A stretch of DNA of 64,000 nt from an uncultured Coriobacteriaceae bacterium (GCA_944322305.1 CALUOP010000001.1:186001-250000); one strand, 5' to 3'. Positions 36,713 through 47,900 are shown, counted from the stretch's first letter. The notes: a model not told the origin generated them from the letters alone. Made by a program: numbers and translations.

Positions 36713-37981
36713 TTGTTCTCACACGGCAAAACAGAACCCCTATCTACCAAGGAAAACACCCTCTGGAATGCTTTCGGCTGTCTGTTTTACCTAGGCTGTC
36801 AATGGCTCATCACCGTGTTGGTTGTCCTGCTCTCCTCTGGATATGACAACTCGGGCATCCTTGCCTACGCCATGTCTATTGGCAATATGTTCGCCTCGGT
36901 CAGCCTCTATAAAATACGAACTTTCCAGGTATCCGACATCAACAATCGCTTCTCCCCTAACAACTATATTGCACTGCGCCTGTTTACCGTTGCCGTCAGT
37001 TTTATTGCCAGCGGCGTATATCTGGTTGCCACCACCAACAATACCGACATGATCATCGCAACGCTGCTTTACCTCGTGTTCAAGGCAGACGAGACGTTCA
37101 GCGATGTTCTATACGGCATCGAGCAAAAAAACCAGCGCATGGATTATATTGGCAAATCTCAAATCATTCGCGGCTTCGTCAGCCTCATCGGGTTTGTTGT
37201 CCCCCTGACCCTAACCGGCTCGCTGCCCTTCGCTATCATGGGCATGTGTACACTCTGCATGATGGTTACCCTTTTCTTTGACATCCCCCACGCAAAGCTC
37301 TTTGGGTCGGTTACGCCGCGCATCAATAAACAGTCATTGGTCAGTCTGCTCAAAGCCTGCCTGCTGCCAACCGTGGCAAACCTCTTCGCCACATCCATCG
37401 TCTCTGTTGCACGGCAACAATACGGCATCCTGCAAGGAGAAACCCTTTTGGGAATCTACGCAAGCATTGCCACGCCGGCCGTGCTCATCCAGGCGGCAAC
37501 CAACTATCTTTACAGCCCGCTCATCGGCCAGCTAGCGTCTTCGCTGTATAACCGTGGGATCTCCGCCTACAAACGTTCGTATCTTAAGGTGCTAACGCTG
37601 CTCATCATCTGCATGGGAATATTGGTGGCTGGACTATCAGTTGTCGGTGCACCTTTGCTCACCATGGTATACGGCGAGTCAATCGCTTCGTATACCTGGC
37701 TTTTCCCCTACGTGCTCATGGCCACCACGAGCATCGGTGTTTTGCTGTACGTTAACGACTCCCTGCTCATTCTGCGTGACGGCATAGCGCAGGTTATGCT
37801 TAACGCCTGCGCCATCGGAATCGTAGCCCTCTGTGCCGCATTTTTTATTTCACAATGGGATATGAACGGCATCAACCTCGTAATCGCAAGCGCGTGCATC
37901 CCCGGAATCTTGCTTGGCTCCTTGCGTATTCTGCTTAAAAAGGAACTCCCGCACCAAGCTCCTGATGGGAAAAGCTGCTAA
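36713..37981 (+). CDS. Polysaccharide flippase (Wzx/MATE-like)
   Basis: Moves lipid-linked glycan repeat units across the membrane. About 422 residues with about 12 hydrophobic helices, for example LWNAFGCLFYLGCQWLITVL, YIALRLFTVAVSFIASGVYL and FVSLIGFVVPLTLTGSLPF. Overall layout matches the oligosaccharide flippase superfamily. TTG at 36713 is chosen because GGAGG (36700-36704) lies eight bases upstream; an ATG at 36683 lacks any SD. Sits alone on the plus strand at the end of the locus. No polymerase (Wzy) was identified with certainty; the DUF6541-like protein could fill part of that gap. Confidence 0.87.
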   Translation: MFSHGKTEPLSTKENTLWNAFGCLFYLGCQWLITVLVVLLSSGYDNSGILAYAMSIGNMFASVSLYKIRTFQVSDINNRFSPNNYIALRLFTVAVSFIASGVYLVATTNNTDMIIATLLYLVFKADETFSDVLYGIEQKNQRMDYIGKSQIIRGFVSLIGFVVPLTLTGSLPFAIMGMCTLCMMVTLFFDIPHAKLFGSVTPRINKQSLVSLLKACLLPTVANLFATSIVSVARQQYGILQGETLLGIYASIATPAVLIQAATNYLYSPLIGQLASSLYNRGISAYKRSYLKVLTLLIICMGILVAGLSVVGAPLLTMVYGESIASYTWLFPYVLMATTSIGVLLYVNDSLLILRDGIAQVMLNACAIGIVALCAAFFISQWDMNGINLVIASACIPGILLGSLRILLKKELPHQAPDGKSC

Positions 37982-38042
37982 GTGCACACCTCTCGTGAAT
38001 CTGGCGACTTTTACCGTGTCAAACAGCTGCAAGTAAAAACAA

Positions 38043-38079
38043 AATCGGGGACGGCGCTCGCTGAGCGTCGCCCCCGATT
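38043..38079. terminator. Bidirectional terminator between the flippase gene and the L,D-transpeptidase gene
   Basis: AATCGGGG (38043-38050) pairs with CCCCGATT (38072-38079), and the inner bases GCGCTCGCTGAGCG also fold. It lies between convergent genes and has an A-run on its left side. Confidence 0.75.
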
Positions 38080-38103
38080 CGCTCGGACACAACAAGCGTT
38101 ACG

Positions 38104-41100
38104 TTACCGGTATGTCACAACCTTGGTACCGTACGGGATGTTGTCGTAGATCCACTTGGCGTTTTGGATCGCCAGGCGCACGCAACCGAGCGACGCGTGA
38201 ACACCCAAGCGGCCATCCATCACGTTGAAAGTACCCTGGTAGTACTTGATGGAATGGAACAGATAGTCACCGTAGAACTGGGTGTAGTAGTAGCAGCTGT
38301 ATCCATGGCCGAACACGTAACCCTTGCCCGTTACCGTAAACTCTCCGATAACCGTCGGCGTGGCATAGGCGCCCGGCGTGCAATCCCAGAAGTAAACCTG
38401 CTGCCAATGACCACGGCTACCGCGATATACACCCACCTTGCAGTTGGTCGTATCAGCCATCAACAGCCAGCCCGTTGAGCTCGAATATTTATTAGCGCGG
38501 TTGAGCATAGCAAGCTGGTCGGCCGGCATCATGGGCTTGTTGGTGTACGCCCCAGATGTTGAGCCCGGCGCGGCAGCACCCTTCGCCACGATCTTTACCT
38601 GCAAGGCTTCCATCCGATAGCCGATGCTGCCGGTGCCCGCCTGCGCACCGTTCTTGGCCCAACCAAGCCAGCCGTAATCTTGCACATACGCGCGGTACCA
38701 CACGTCAAAGTACTTGGAAAGGTCACCGGTGAGGCGGATCTTAACAGCCTCGACGCGCTTGCCCTGACCCGTGGTACCCGCCACCGCGCCGTTGGACACC
38801 TCAGACTGCCAGCCAATATCCTGCACGTGTGCGGAGTAGGCAATACCGCCGCTAACCGAAGACGAGCCAACGGAAAGCTTAAGAGCCTCGACCCGCTTCG
38901 CCTTGCCCGTGGTGCCTGCCGTACCACCTGAGCCAACGGCGTTCTGCCAACCGATGTCCTGCACGTGAGCCTGAACGCTCAGCGTGGGCAGCTCAATGCT
39001 TGCCGGCGCATCAGACACGGGCGCATTGGCACCCTTCTTCGCCAAACGGATTTCAACAGCCTCAGCTTGCAAGTTGAGACCTGTGGTGCCGGCGGTCTGT
39101 CCGTTCTTAGCCCAGCCGAGCCAGCCATATGTAGCCGAGTGCACGCGGTAGTACACGTCGTAGGAAGCAGCGATATCGCCGTCAAGCTTGACTTGGATGG
39201 CCTGGATGGAAAGGTTCTTACCTGTTGTGCCAATCAGGTTGCCTTCAGCCTTATCACCTTGCCAACCAATGTTGGTCACATGCGCATTAACTTTTACGCT
39301 ACCAGACACGGGCCCCTCAAGCCCAACGCGCAGCGCTTGCAGCGAACGACCTTGCCCGGTCGTGCCCACGGCGCCATCGGCAACCGGCGCCTGCCAGCCA
39401 ATATCAGCGCTGTGGGCCTGGATGACCAGCTGAGGAGTTGACGCTTCGCCGGACACGAAGGCGTTGGAAGTTGACCCAGGAGCAGCGGCACCCTTTACCA
39501 CCAGCTTCACCTGAATAGCACATACTGCAGACGCGCCGCCCTGCACGCCTGCGGAAGCGCCGTTGGACGCCCAGCCCATCCAGCCGCGCTGGGAGTCGTA
39601 CACCTGGTACCAGAGGTCGTATTTCTCGGCCAGATTGCCCGCAAGCTGCATCTGCACCGCTTTAACAGGCTGGCCGTTGTTGCCGCCGTTAACCTGAGCG
39701 CCATCGCTTGCCCAACTACCCTGCCAATCGGCCGCATAGCCAAGCAGTGCGCGGTAGCGAACGGAGCCCTCGGTTATCTTGTTGTTGACCGTGAGTGAGA
39801 ACGACTGAAGGACATTTGACGCCTGAGCCTTGCCGATGGTAGTCGTTTCCTTGTTAGCAGACGCGACAGAAGCCCCGCCGACGGTAACCGCCGTACCCTG
39901 CAGCGTCTCAAAGGATCCGATGTAGCTGTTGTTCGTGTTACCCGGCGCGTCACTTCCGGCAGGCAGCAGCTTGATCCTGATAGCTTGGATGCCATACCCC
40001 TTGCCCGTGGTGCCAGCCACCTCGCCGTTCTTTGCCCAGCCGAGCCAGCCAACCTCAGCGGAATGCACCTGGTACCACACGTCATAGGTTGTAGCGGCCT
40101 CACCGGTAAGCCGGATCTGCACGGCCTCCATCTGCTTGCCCTTGCCTGTGGTGCCAGCCTCGCCGGATTTCCATCCCTGCCAACCGATATCCGCCACATG
40201 GGCGCGAACCTCAACCCCGCCGGAATGTCCGTACCAAGCAAGCGACGTGCGCAGCGCCTCCATGGAAAGGTTCTTGCCGGTGGTACCGGCCTGAGCGCCG
40301 TCGGTTACCGTGCCCTGCCAACCGATCTCAGCGACATGCGCCTGGTAGTTGATGACCGCCGGATCGTTCTTGTGGTCGCGGAACGGCTGCTCGGTTTCTG
40401 TGGGCGCATCCTCGCTGCCCTTGGGCAGGATGGTTATCTCAACCGCCTCGACAGCGTAGCCGTAGCCTGCGGAACCAGCTTCAGCGCCGTTGCACGCCCA
40501 GTCAAGCCAGCCGAAGTTCGCCACATGCGCGCGGTACCACACGTCATAGTACGAGGAGAGCTCATCGGACAAACGAATGCGCACAGCCTCTAGCTGCTTG
40601 TTTTCGCCAGTAGTACCGGCCATCTCACCGTTATGTATCCACGAACCGTCCTCGGGCATCCAACCGTAGTCTTGCACGTGGGCTTGAACCTCAAGGGCGT
40701 TCTCATCCAAGGCTGTGTGCGTATCGGCATCTTTAAGCGTGATCTTCAGCGCCTCGAGATGCTTCGACTCACCGGTGGTGCCGGCAATCTCGCCGTCGGA
40801 CACCGCTTTCTGCCAGTCGAGGTCCTGAACGTAAGCCTCAACGGAAAGCTCGGGCTTCTTCGGTGCCGCGTCGTCGGACGTCACAGGCTCCGCAACCGCC
40901 TCGGCTTCGGGCTCAACGGCTTCGGGCTCGACAGCGTCGCCCACATCGGAAGCAGCGTCTCCCTGAGCCGCATCGGGAAGCGCCGGCTCCGCGTCGGAGC
41001 CTTCCTCAGGCTCTTGGAGCACATCTCCTTCTGCCGGCTCTTCGGTTACCGCCGCGTCGGCACCCTCCTGAGCCTCGCCGTCCGCCGCAGTATCCGTTGC

Positions 41101-41295
41101 CTCGCCATCGGTAAAATCGGCCTCGCCCGCACCGCTCTGCCCGGCATCCTCGGCAGACGCGTCCAGCACCGTCGTCCCATACGTGTCGGCAAGCGTCTGC
41201 TGATAGGTTGCGTACGCACTCACTGGCTGGATTACCGGGAACAGCCCGAGCAGTCCGGCCAGCGCAAACACAAGCGCCGCGCTTCTCCTCCTCAT
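38104..41295 (-). CDS. Secreted ChW-repeat protein with C-terminal L,D-transpeptidase (YkuD)
   Basis: 1063 residues. Signal peptide (ALVFALAGLLGLFPVIQPVSAYA), an acidic Ala/Glu/Asp linker to about residue 160, then about 15 ChW repeats in five triads (one repeat badly decayed). A YkuD domain fills the last ~120 residues: VIGEFTVTGKG, FHSIKYY and HASLGCVRL with catalytic Cys 1038. It would form 3-3 cross-links in peptidoglycan or attach proteins to it outside the cell. ATG at 41295 has GAGGAGG six bases upstream. Only 51 bases separate it from the preceding gene, so the two may be co-transcribed. ChW repeats probably bind a wall polymer. Confidence 0.93.
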   Translation of the reverse strand: MRRRSAALVFALAGLLGLFPVIQPVSAYATYQQTLADTYGTTVLDASAEDAGQSGAGEADFTDGEATDTAADGEAQEGADAAVTEEPAEGDVLQEPEEGSDAEPALPDAAQGDAASDVGDAVEPEAVEPEAEAVAEPVTSDDAAPKKPELSVEAYVQDLDWQKAVSDGEIAGTTGESKHLEALKITLKDADTHTALDENALEVQAHVQDYGWMPEDGSWIHNGEMAGTTGENKQLEAVRIRLSDELSSYYDVWYRAHVANFGWLDWACNGAEAGSAGYGYAVEAVEITILPKGSEDAPTETEQPFRDHKNDPAVINYQAHVAEIGWQGTVTDGAQAGTTGKNLSMEALRTSLAWYGHSGGVEVRAHVADIGWQGWKSGEAGTTGKGKQMEAVQIRLTGEAATTYDVWYQVHSAEVGWLGWAKNGEVAGTTGKGYGIQAIRIKLLPAGSDAPGNTNNSYIGSFETLQGTAVTVGGASVASANKETTTIGKAQASNVLQSFSLTVNNKITEGSVRYRALLGYAADWQGSWASDGAQVNGGNNGQPVKAVQMQLAGNLAEKYDLWYQVYDSQRGWMGWASNGASAGVQGGASAVCAIQVKLVVKGAAAPGSTSNAFVSGEASTPQLVIQAHSADIGWQAPVADGAVGTTGQGRSLQALRVGLEGPVSGSVKVNAHVTNIGWQGDKAEGNLIGTTGKNLSIQAIQVKLDGDIAASYDVYYRVHSATYGWLGWAKNGQTAGTTGLNLQAEAVEIRLAKKGANAPVSDAPASIELPTLSVQAHVQDIGWQNAVGSGGTAGTTGKAKRVEALKLSVGSSSVSGGIAYSAHVQDIGWQSEVSNGAVAGTTGQGKRVEAVKIRLTGDLSKYFDVWYRAYVQDYGWLGWAKNGAQAGTGSIGYRMEALQVKIVAKGAAAPGSTSGAYTNKPMMPADQLAMLNRANKYSSSTGWLLMADTTNCKVGVYRGSRGHWQQVYFWDCTPGAYATPTVIGEFTVTGKGYVFGHGYSCYYYTQFYGDYLFHSIKYYQGTFNVMDGRLGVHASLGCVRLAIQNAKWIYDNIPYGTKVVTYR

Positions 41296-41346
41296 AGCCA
41301 ACCTCCTCATCGTTGCAAAGCCGGGCACGCAAACCCCGGCCACCGT

Positions 41347-44300
41347 TTAAACAATCGGAACGTTATTGTACCAACCCCATTTGGGCGTATAGGTCGTGTC
41401 GTAATACTCGAGCCACTCATGCAGGCCCATGGTACGAATCCTACCGACATTATCCATAACTTTACCGTCGCCGATATACAGGCACACATGGCCCCAAATT
41501 GAACCGGCCGTAGTATGCGTATGCGAAGGAACGGCGATAACCATGCCCACCTTGAGATCGCGGTACGACGTGGACTTGCAGTACCGCCAGTAATAATCGC
41601 ACGCATCAAGATGCACGTTACCAAAACCCAGCCGGTCAAAAATGTCCGCGATCCACTCCGAACATAATCCGGCACCCGGGCTCGGGACAACTTTGGCGGT
41701 TTCCACAATCTTACGCTGCATGAGGTTTGCCTGCGAAAACGCCTGGGGCACCCCTCCGGAATAGGTTGCGCGATAGCCCGTCCCGCCTGTAGGAGCCGCC
41801 GACCCCTTGGCAAGGACGGTCACTTGAATTGCCTCTACCGCAAGGCCGGCCGACGTAGTGCCGGCAACTTCACCGTTTGAGGTCCAGCCCAACCAACCCA
41901 CGTCCTCTACGTACACGCGATACCACATGTCGAAGTACGTAGCCAGGTTGCCAGCCAGCGACATCTGGATAGCCTCGATGCGGTACGAGACATCGGTAGC
42001 TCCAGCAACTTCGTTCCCCACTACTGCGGGTTGCCAACCTTTGTCAGAAAGATGGACGCGATACGAAACGACGCCGCTTATGTCAGAAGAAACAGCTGCC
42101 TTAAGCGCGCTCAAAGGTCGCGACTGGCCGGTGGAGCCGGAAACCGCTCCGCTGCCGACGGAATCGCCCCAGCCTGCAGAAGAATAGGTTTGAAGCGCCA
42201 TGCTGGGCAACGTTACATAGGGAACGCTCGTTGAACCGGGTGCATTGCCTCCCTTGGTCACCAGCGTAATCTGCACCGCCTCAAGCGAACGCCCCAAGCC
42301 CGTTGTTCCCGCCTCAGCGCCGTTTTTAGCCCAGCCGAGCCAGCCATAGCCGGATGCATGAACGCGGTAGTAAACGTCATAGGCATCCGCCATCTCACCG
42401 GTAAGCTGAATGCGCAGCGCCTCGATGTGCTTAGCCTGGCCCGTAGTGCCCGCAACGTTGCCACTTGAGACCGCGCCCTGCCAGCCTATATCGGAAACAT
42501 GAGCTTGCACTTGCACACCGCCAGCAAGAACCTGGTTGGTAAGTGTAACCGTGAGAGCTTCGAGCCCAAGCGCCTTGCCCGTGGTGCCGGCGGTCTCCCC
42601 GCCAGAGACAGCGCCCTGCCATCCGATATTGGAAACATGCGCACGATACGAAACGTCTACCGGCTTGCGGCGGAACACCTCGGTAGTGACGCTGCTGGGG
42701 CTGCTCGAGGGAGCCTCTCCACCCTTCTCAACCAAAGCAATCTGGATGGCCTCGATGCCGTATCCGTATCCCTGCGTGCCTGCCTGCTCGTCGTTTTTAG
42801 CCCATGCCATCCATCCGATGTTCGCGGCGTGCACGCGATAATACACGTCATAGCGTTCAGACAGCGCGCCCGTCAGCTTGATCTGTACCGCCTCGATGTG
42901 CTTCGCCTGCCCCGTAGTACCAGCTGTCTTCCCGCCGACCACGTAATCCCGCCAGCCGATGTCGGCAACATGAGCGCGCACCTCGACATCGCCTGTCTCG
43001 TCCAACCCCGCGTTGGCAACGCTCACTTGAAGAGCTTCGATGGAAAGCGCACGACCGGTCGTGCCCGCTGTGGCCCCGTCCTTCACCGCGCTCTGCCAGC
43101 CTATTTCAGACACGTGGGCACGATACTGAAGCGTAGTCGCCGGTTTTTTGAATGCCTCGTCGCAAGCAGCGTCAGGCGAGAACGTCGGCGCAGCGGCGCC
43201 TTTTTCTACCAGCGCGATCTGAATGGCCTCGATTCCGTACCCGTAACCCTGCGTACCCGCCAACTCGCCGTTTTTAGCCGTACCCATCCATCCGATGTTG
43301 GCTACGTGCACACGGTAGTACACGTCGTAATGCTTGGCCATCTCGTCGGTCAGCTCGATCTGCACCGCTTCGAGGTGCTTCGATTGGCCCGTGGTGCCGG
43401 CAACCGCGCCGTCTGTAACGTAATCCTGCCAGCCGATATCCTGAACGTGAGCGCGCACGGCAACGCTACCCGCATAGGGCTGGTTCACCAGTCCAACGGT
43501 AAGCGCTTCTACCGCCCTTGCCTCACCGGTGGTTCCCGCAAGCTTACCGTCGGCCACGGGGTTTTGCCAACCGTCCTCTGCAACGTGGGCGCGATAGGTG
43601 ATATGCACCTCTCCCATGCCCTCTTCCCACGGTACGTCCCCGTACCAGTAGTTCATATCTACGTTAGTTGGTACGCCCGCAACGCTGCCGGTGCTGGTGT
43701 ACTGCCAAGCAGAGTACGCGCCTTCGTATGAGCAGGAACTGTTGTACTGGGCCACCCACCGCTCCCAGTTCTCAAACGTTGGGCTCGTAAGGTAGGTATC
43801 CCACCAGTTGAGATTGGCGTAGATGCCCACTTGGTACCCCTGTGCCTCGAGCGTCTGTGCAAACGTGGCGGCTATGCTCGCAAAGGTATCGGCACCGCCC
43901 TGGATGTCGTGGTGGTGGTTGTCGGCGTCAACACCGCTCGGCATGCCGGTATCGGGGTTCTCGTTCTCCATGTCGTAGTACACCGGGAGGCTCAGGTCGC
44001 TTACCGCGACGCCGGCGTCGCGCAAACGCGTAAGCGTGCCTTCCGCCTCGCTCTGCGCGCTTGCCGCGTCCCACGCGTAGCAGTACACATAGACGCCAAA
44101 GGGAATGCCGTTTTCCTTGCACCCTTTAACGTTGGCGGCAAACTGCGTGTCCACGCCCTTGCTACCGTAGCCGAGACGCAGGATGGCGAAGTCAACGCCG
44201 GACTCTTTGACTTTTGTCCAGTCGATCGTGCCGTTCCACTGGCTTACGTCGATGCCTTCGGCCGTAACCCCCGCCGGCGTCGAGCGTAGCGAGAACAGCG

Positions 44301-44781
44301 AGATGCCCGGGTTGGCATCTTCGCGCAGTTCGCCCTGGTCAAGGCGCCACGAGTAGGCCATAGACGCGTCGGACGACGTTCCCTCTGCGGTCGCGTCCGC
44401 AGGCGCATCTGCATCCGCAACGGCGCCCGCGCCTTGCACGCCTTCCTGCCGCGCTCCGCCAAGCGAGCTCTCGACCGCCTGCGTATCGGCAGCATTCTCT
44501 GCAGCCGATGCGTTTTCTGGCACAGCGGAGCCTGCCGCCGCGTCTTCCGGTGCCGCGGGCTCCTGGATCAGCGGCGTCTCATCGGAAGCTTCCCCGGAAT
44601 CCCCCTCGGGAAGTGCGCTCCCCTTTGAAGCGTCACCTGCAGGCGCATCGTATGCCTCGGCGGTGACAGCTTGATCACGGGGCGCAGCCACCTCCGCGTA
44701 CAGCGCAGCCGGCTGCATAAACGACGCCCAGCATAAAAGCCCCGCCAAGAAAACCGCAGCCGCTTTCTCGAGGTACCTCAT
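41347..44781 (-). CDS. Secreted GH25 lysozyme / ChW repeats / NlpC-P60-like endopeptidase
   Basis: 1144 residues. Signal peptide (AAAVFLAGLLCWASFMQPAALYA), low-complexity linker to about 165. A GH25 muramidase at 170-385 has its catalytic-site residues intact: GIDVSQWNG (Asp178), YYDMEN (Asp270, Glu272) and VDMNYW (Asp375). Twelve ChW repeats in four triads (about 390-1010) follow. The NlpC/P60- or CHAP-like C-terminus has Cys1040 in GAGLCSEW and His1098 in WGHVCLYIGD. Two different bond specificities in one chain suggest a wall hydrolase. ATG at 44781 with GAGGAGGGG. Close paralogue of the protein encoded at 52482-56087. Confidence 0.94.
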   Translation of the reverse strand: MRYLEKAAAVFLAGLLCWASFMQPAALYAEVAAPRDQAVTAEAYDAPAGDASKGSALPEGDSGEASDETPLIQEPAAPEDAAAGSAVPENASAAENAADTQAVESSLGGARQEGVQGAGAVADADAPADATAEGTSSDASMAYSWRLDQGELREDANPGISLFSLRSTPAGVTAEGIDVSQWNGTIDWTKVKESGVDFAILRLGYGSKGVDTQFAANVKGCKENGIPFGVYVYCYAWDAASAQSEAEGTLTRLRDAGVAVSDLSLPVYYDMENENPDTGMPSGVDADNHHHDIQGGADTFASIAATFAQTLEAQGYQVGIYANLNWWDTYLTSPTFENWERWVAQYNSSCSYEGAYSAWQYTSTGSVAGVPTNVDMNYWYGDVPWEEGMGEVHITYRAHVAEDGWQNPVADGKLAGTTGEARAVEALTVGLVNQPYAGSVAVRAHVQDIGWQDYVTDGAVAGTTGQSKHLEAVQIELTDEMAKHYDVYYRVHVANIGWMGTAKNGELAGTQGYGYGIEAIQIALVEKGAAAPTFSPDAACDEAFKKPATTLQYRAHVSEIGWQSAVKDGATAGTTGRALSIEALQVSVANAGLDETGDVEVRAHVADIGWRDYVVGGKTAGTTGQAKHIEAVQIKLTGALSERYDVYYRVHAANIGWMAWAKNDEQAGTQGYGYGIEAIQIALVEKGGEAPSSSPSSVTTEVFRRKPVDVSYRAHVSNIGWQGAVSGGETAGTTGKALGLEALTVTLTNQVLAGGVQVQAHVSDIGWQGAVSSGNVAGTTGQAKHIEALRIQLTGEMADAYDVYYRVHASGYGWLGWAKNGAEAGTTGLGRSLEAVQITLVTKGGNAPGSTSVPYVTLPSMALQTYSSAGWGDSVGSGAVSGSTGQSRPLSALKAAVSSDISGVVSYRVHLSDKGWQPAVVGNEVAGATDVSYRIEAIQMSLAGNLATYFDMWYRVYVEDVGWLGWTSNGEVAGTTSAGLAVEAIQVTVLAKGSAAPTGGTGYRATYSGGVPQAFSQANLMQRKIVETAKVVPSPGAGLCSEWIADIFDRLGFGNVHLDACDYYWRYCKSTSYRDLKVGMVIAVPSHTHTTAGSIWGHVCLYIGDGKVMDNVGRIRTMGLHEWLEYYDTTYTPKWGWYNNVPIV

Positions 44782-44816
44782 ATCCGACCCCTCCTCGCAA
44801 AAACACAGACAAACGC

Positions 44817-44822
44817 ATTATA
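44817..44822 (-). promoter_or_regulatory. Possible -10 element for the GH25 gene
   Basis: A perfect TATAAT in the minus direction, 36 bases before the ATG. The -35 is weak. Placed between the upstream gene's terminator and this start. Confidence 0.45.
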
Positions 44823-44893
44823 GAACGTGGCCTTTCAGCCTTGGTTCATATCCGCTGCAGAGGCCGCTTACCGAAACAATTCGTCTGTAAAAG

Positions 44894-44934
44894 GTGCGGC
44901 GCCGGCCCGCCCGCAGGCAAAACCGGCGCCGCAC
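44894..44934 (-). terminator. Terminator of the GT80-like ChW gene
   Basis: Perfect 12-bp arms GTGCGGCGCCGG (44894-44905) and CCGGCGCCGCAC (44923-44934), followed in the transcribed direction by CTTTTA. Confidence 0.75.
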
Positions 44935-44954
44935 CGCAGATCTATGCGAGGGCT

Positions 44955-47900
44955 TTAGGCTTTCTCGACAAGCTTGACTTCGATCGCCTCCACGCGGCGC
45001 GCCTCTCCCGTGGTACCGGCCACCTCGCCGTTGCTCACCCAGTCAAGCCATCCCTTGTCGGCAACATGCGCCCGGTACACCACGTCAAAGTGCTCCTTCA
45101 TCTCGCCTGTCAGCTCGATTTTCACCGCTTCGAGCTGCAGGGCACAGCCCGTTGTACCAGCGAGGTTCCCGCCATCGACCCACGCGCCCCAACCGATCTC
45201 AGCGCTATGGGCGCGCACGCGAACGTCACCTTTGTAGGGAGCCCCGGCGAGCGAGACCCGAACGGCCTCGAGAGCCTTGCCTTTCCCTGTGGTGCCAGCG
45301 GCAGCCCCCTCGCCAACAGCGCCCTGCCATCCGATGTCCTGCACGTGCGCCGTCGTTTTCACCATCGTATGGACAAAGGCATCCCCTGTTTTACCAGGAG
45401 CCTCACCACCCTTCTCAACCAACACGATCTCTAGTGCCTGTAACGACTTGCCGTAGCCCTGCGTGCCCGCGATCTTCCCGTTCGACGTCCACGGGAGCCA
45501 CCCGTAATCAGCCACATGGGCACGATAGTACACGTCGTAGCGATCAGACACCTTTCCATCAAGCCGCACCTGAACCGCCTCGACCTGAAGCGCTTTCCCC
45601 GTCGTGCCGGCTTCGCCTTTCTCCTCAACCCAGTCTTGCCACCCGATTTCGGCAACATGAGCGCGATACTTTATCGAACCTGAGCACGGCACATTCTGCA
45701 ACGAGAGCTTAAAAGCTTCCATGGGGAGATTCTCGCCCACCGTTCCTGCCGTTTCACCGCCAGATACCGCCGGCATCCAACCTTTTTCAGCAACGTGGGC
45801 TTCGGTGCGCACGCCCACCTTGCCATCGCCCACCTGTACCAGCCGGTAGCTGCCGTCGAGCTGCTGTTGGTAATAGCGGATAACGTCATCGTTATGCGAG
45901 TAGATACCAAAGTCGTAGGGTGCATCCTGCAGCAGCTCGTCAGAAAGCTCGATGAGGTAGCAGGCGTCGCCGGGAGCGCACAGCACACGGATCGCGGCGT
46001 CAGTGTCCTCGGTGACAGGCGATGCGAACCAGTCCATGATGTGGTAGTCAATCGACGCACCCGGAGCAAGCGCTTCTTCCTTGGTTGCCCCGAACAAGCC
46101 GCCAGCCATCTCAGCGCTAGCAGAGTTGAATGTGCTTGATCCATATCCAGAAAGGGAAATCTCGGGGTTGAAGAACAAGATAAGCTCAGCCGCCACCGAA
46201 GAATCTACATCGGTTATCCCCAACGCATCGAGCTGCTCCTGCTTGCTCGGCCACAGCGCAGTAGGAGTGTTGGGGTGCCCCTTGTAGAAGTATGCGTAAT
46301 CATCACCGTAATACGCCATCGTCAGGCGCGCGTAATCCTCAAAATGAGCCTCCGAGCTCACGTAGGTACCGAGAAGCACCATGACTTTCTTGCCTTGCGC
46401 CTCGGCGTCCGAAAAGTATCCATCGTTGAAGTTGTACAGCCGTTTAAACGCAGACAGCACGTCGTCTCCGCGATTCTGAAGCGCCGTGAGCATGTTGGCC
46501 ACGTTTTTCTGAACAACGTGGGGGTCGGAGGCGATACCGTTGGCAAAGACGTTGTTATCGCCGCTCGTGAACAGGTTAGTCCGCGTCATCCACCACTCGG
46601 TGCCAGGCTCGCAGGTCAGCACGGCGTACATGGAGTCCCAATGCATATGGAATCCGTAGTCCGGACTCACTTTTCCCGTGCGGTACGCATACGCTTTGGC
46701 CTCGTTCCACAAGTCGATCAGCTCTGCCTGACGGGCTGAAGGGTTCGCCACGGCAAACGCCTCGTTGGTGAACTCATAGGTGGCAGAACCGTCGGAGAGC
46801 ATCGTAATGGCATACGACCCTTCGGGGATACCGTTAGCGTAAATGATCTGATGGATGAGCGAGCAGGTGATGTCGTTGATGTACAGGTTGAAATGAGATT
46901 CAGGGTTAAGCTCGTACAAATCTCCCACGTAATCGGCAAAAGCCTGGTAATTGGACGTAGCCGGATTGGAAAGATACGGCAGAGAATACATCCCCGCGGG
47001 CAGAGCTCCCCAATCGTAGGCGGACGGACGGTCGAGCATCACCATGGTGGGCACCGTGACACCTGACTCGTTAACCGAGATATCCCAATATGAGAGCGAG
47101 AAGAGCACCACAGGAAACGTGGCGCTCAAAGGAGCCAAGTTGTACTCAGAGGCCGTGACGCCGACTTCCTGCGCGCTGGTACGTATCTCCCGACCAGATT
47201 TTAGGAGTGTGACACTGAGCGAGAAGCGCCCATATGTCCCGAGATCAAGCGCGTAGTCCCCGGAAGCAATACGGCTCAGCGCAACCGTGTCCTCAACTTT
47301 GCGCGTCACGTTACCGCTGTATGACATCGTTGCCGCAAGGCGCACGTCGGTGGCAACTCCGGCAGCGAGGAGATTTTGCGCCTCTGAGACGCTCAAAGCG
47401 ACGGACGTACTCTCCCCCACTTGAGAAGCAACCGGAGCGGCTGGAAGATAGGCAACGTTAAGGACGTTCTCCGTCTCGGGAGTCGGGCCGTTCTTCTCCA
47501 CGAGCCGGATCTCCACAGCCTCTATAGCGTAGCCCCACCCGGCGGTACCGGCAGCCTCGCCGTTTTTGGCCCAGGACATCCAGCCGATGTTGGCCACATG
47601 CACGCGATAATACAGGTCGTATTGATCGGCAAGGGAACCGGTAAGCTCCATCTTAAGCGCCTGCATGGCCAGACCGCGACCCTCGGTCCCGGTTTTAGCA
47701 TCATTTTGCGACCATGACTTGAGCCAGCCGATTTCAGCAACATGCGCCGTATAGCGTATACCGCCCTGCGCAGTATCGGAAAGCTTGACGCGCAAGGCCT
47801 CTACCGCAAGAGAGCGCCCCGTGGTGCCCGCGGTCTCGCCTTCGTCAACGTACGGTTGCCAACCGAGCTCAGACACATGCGCACGGTAGCTGAGCGTCAG

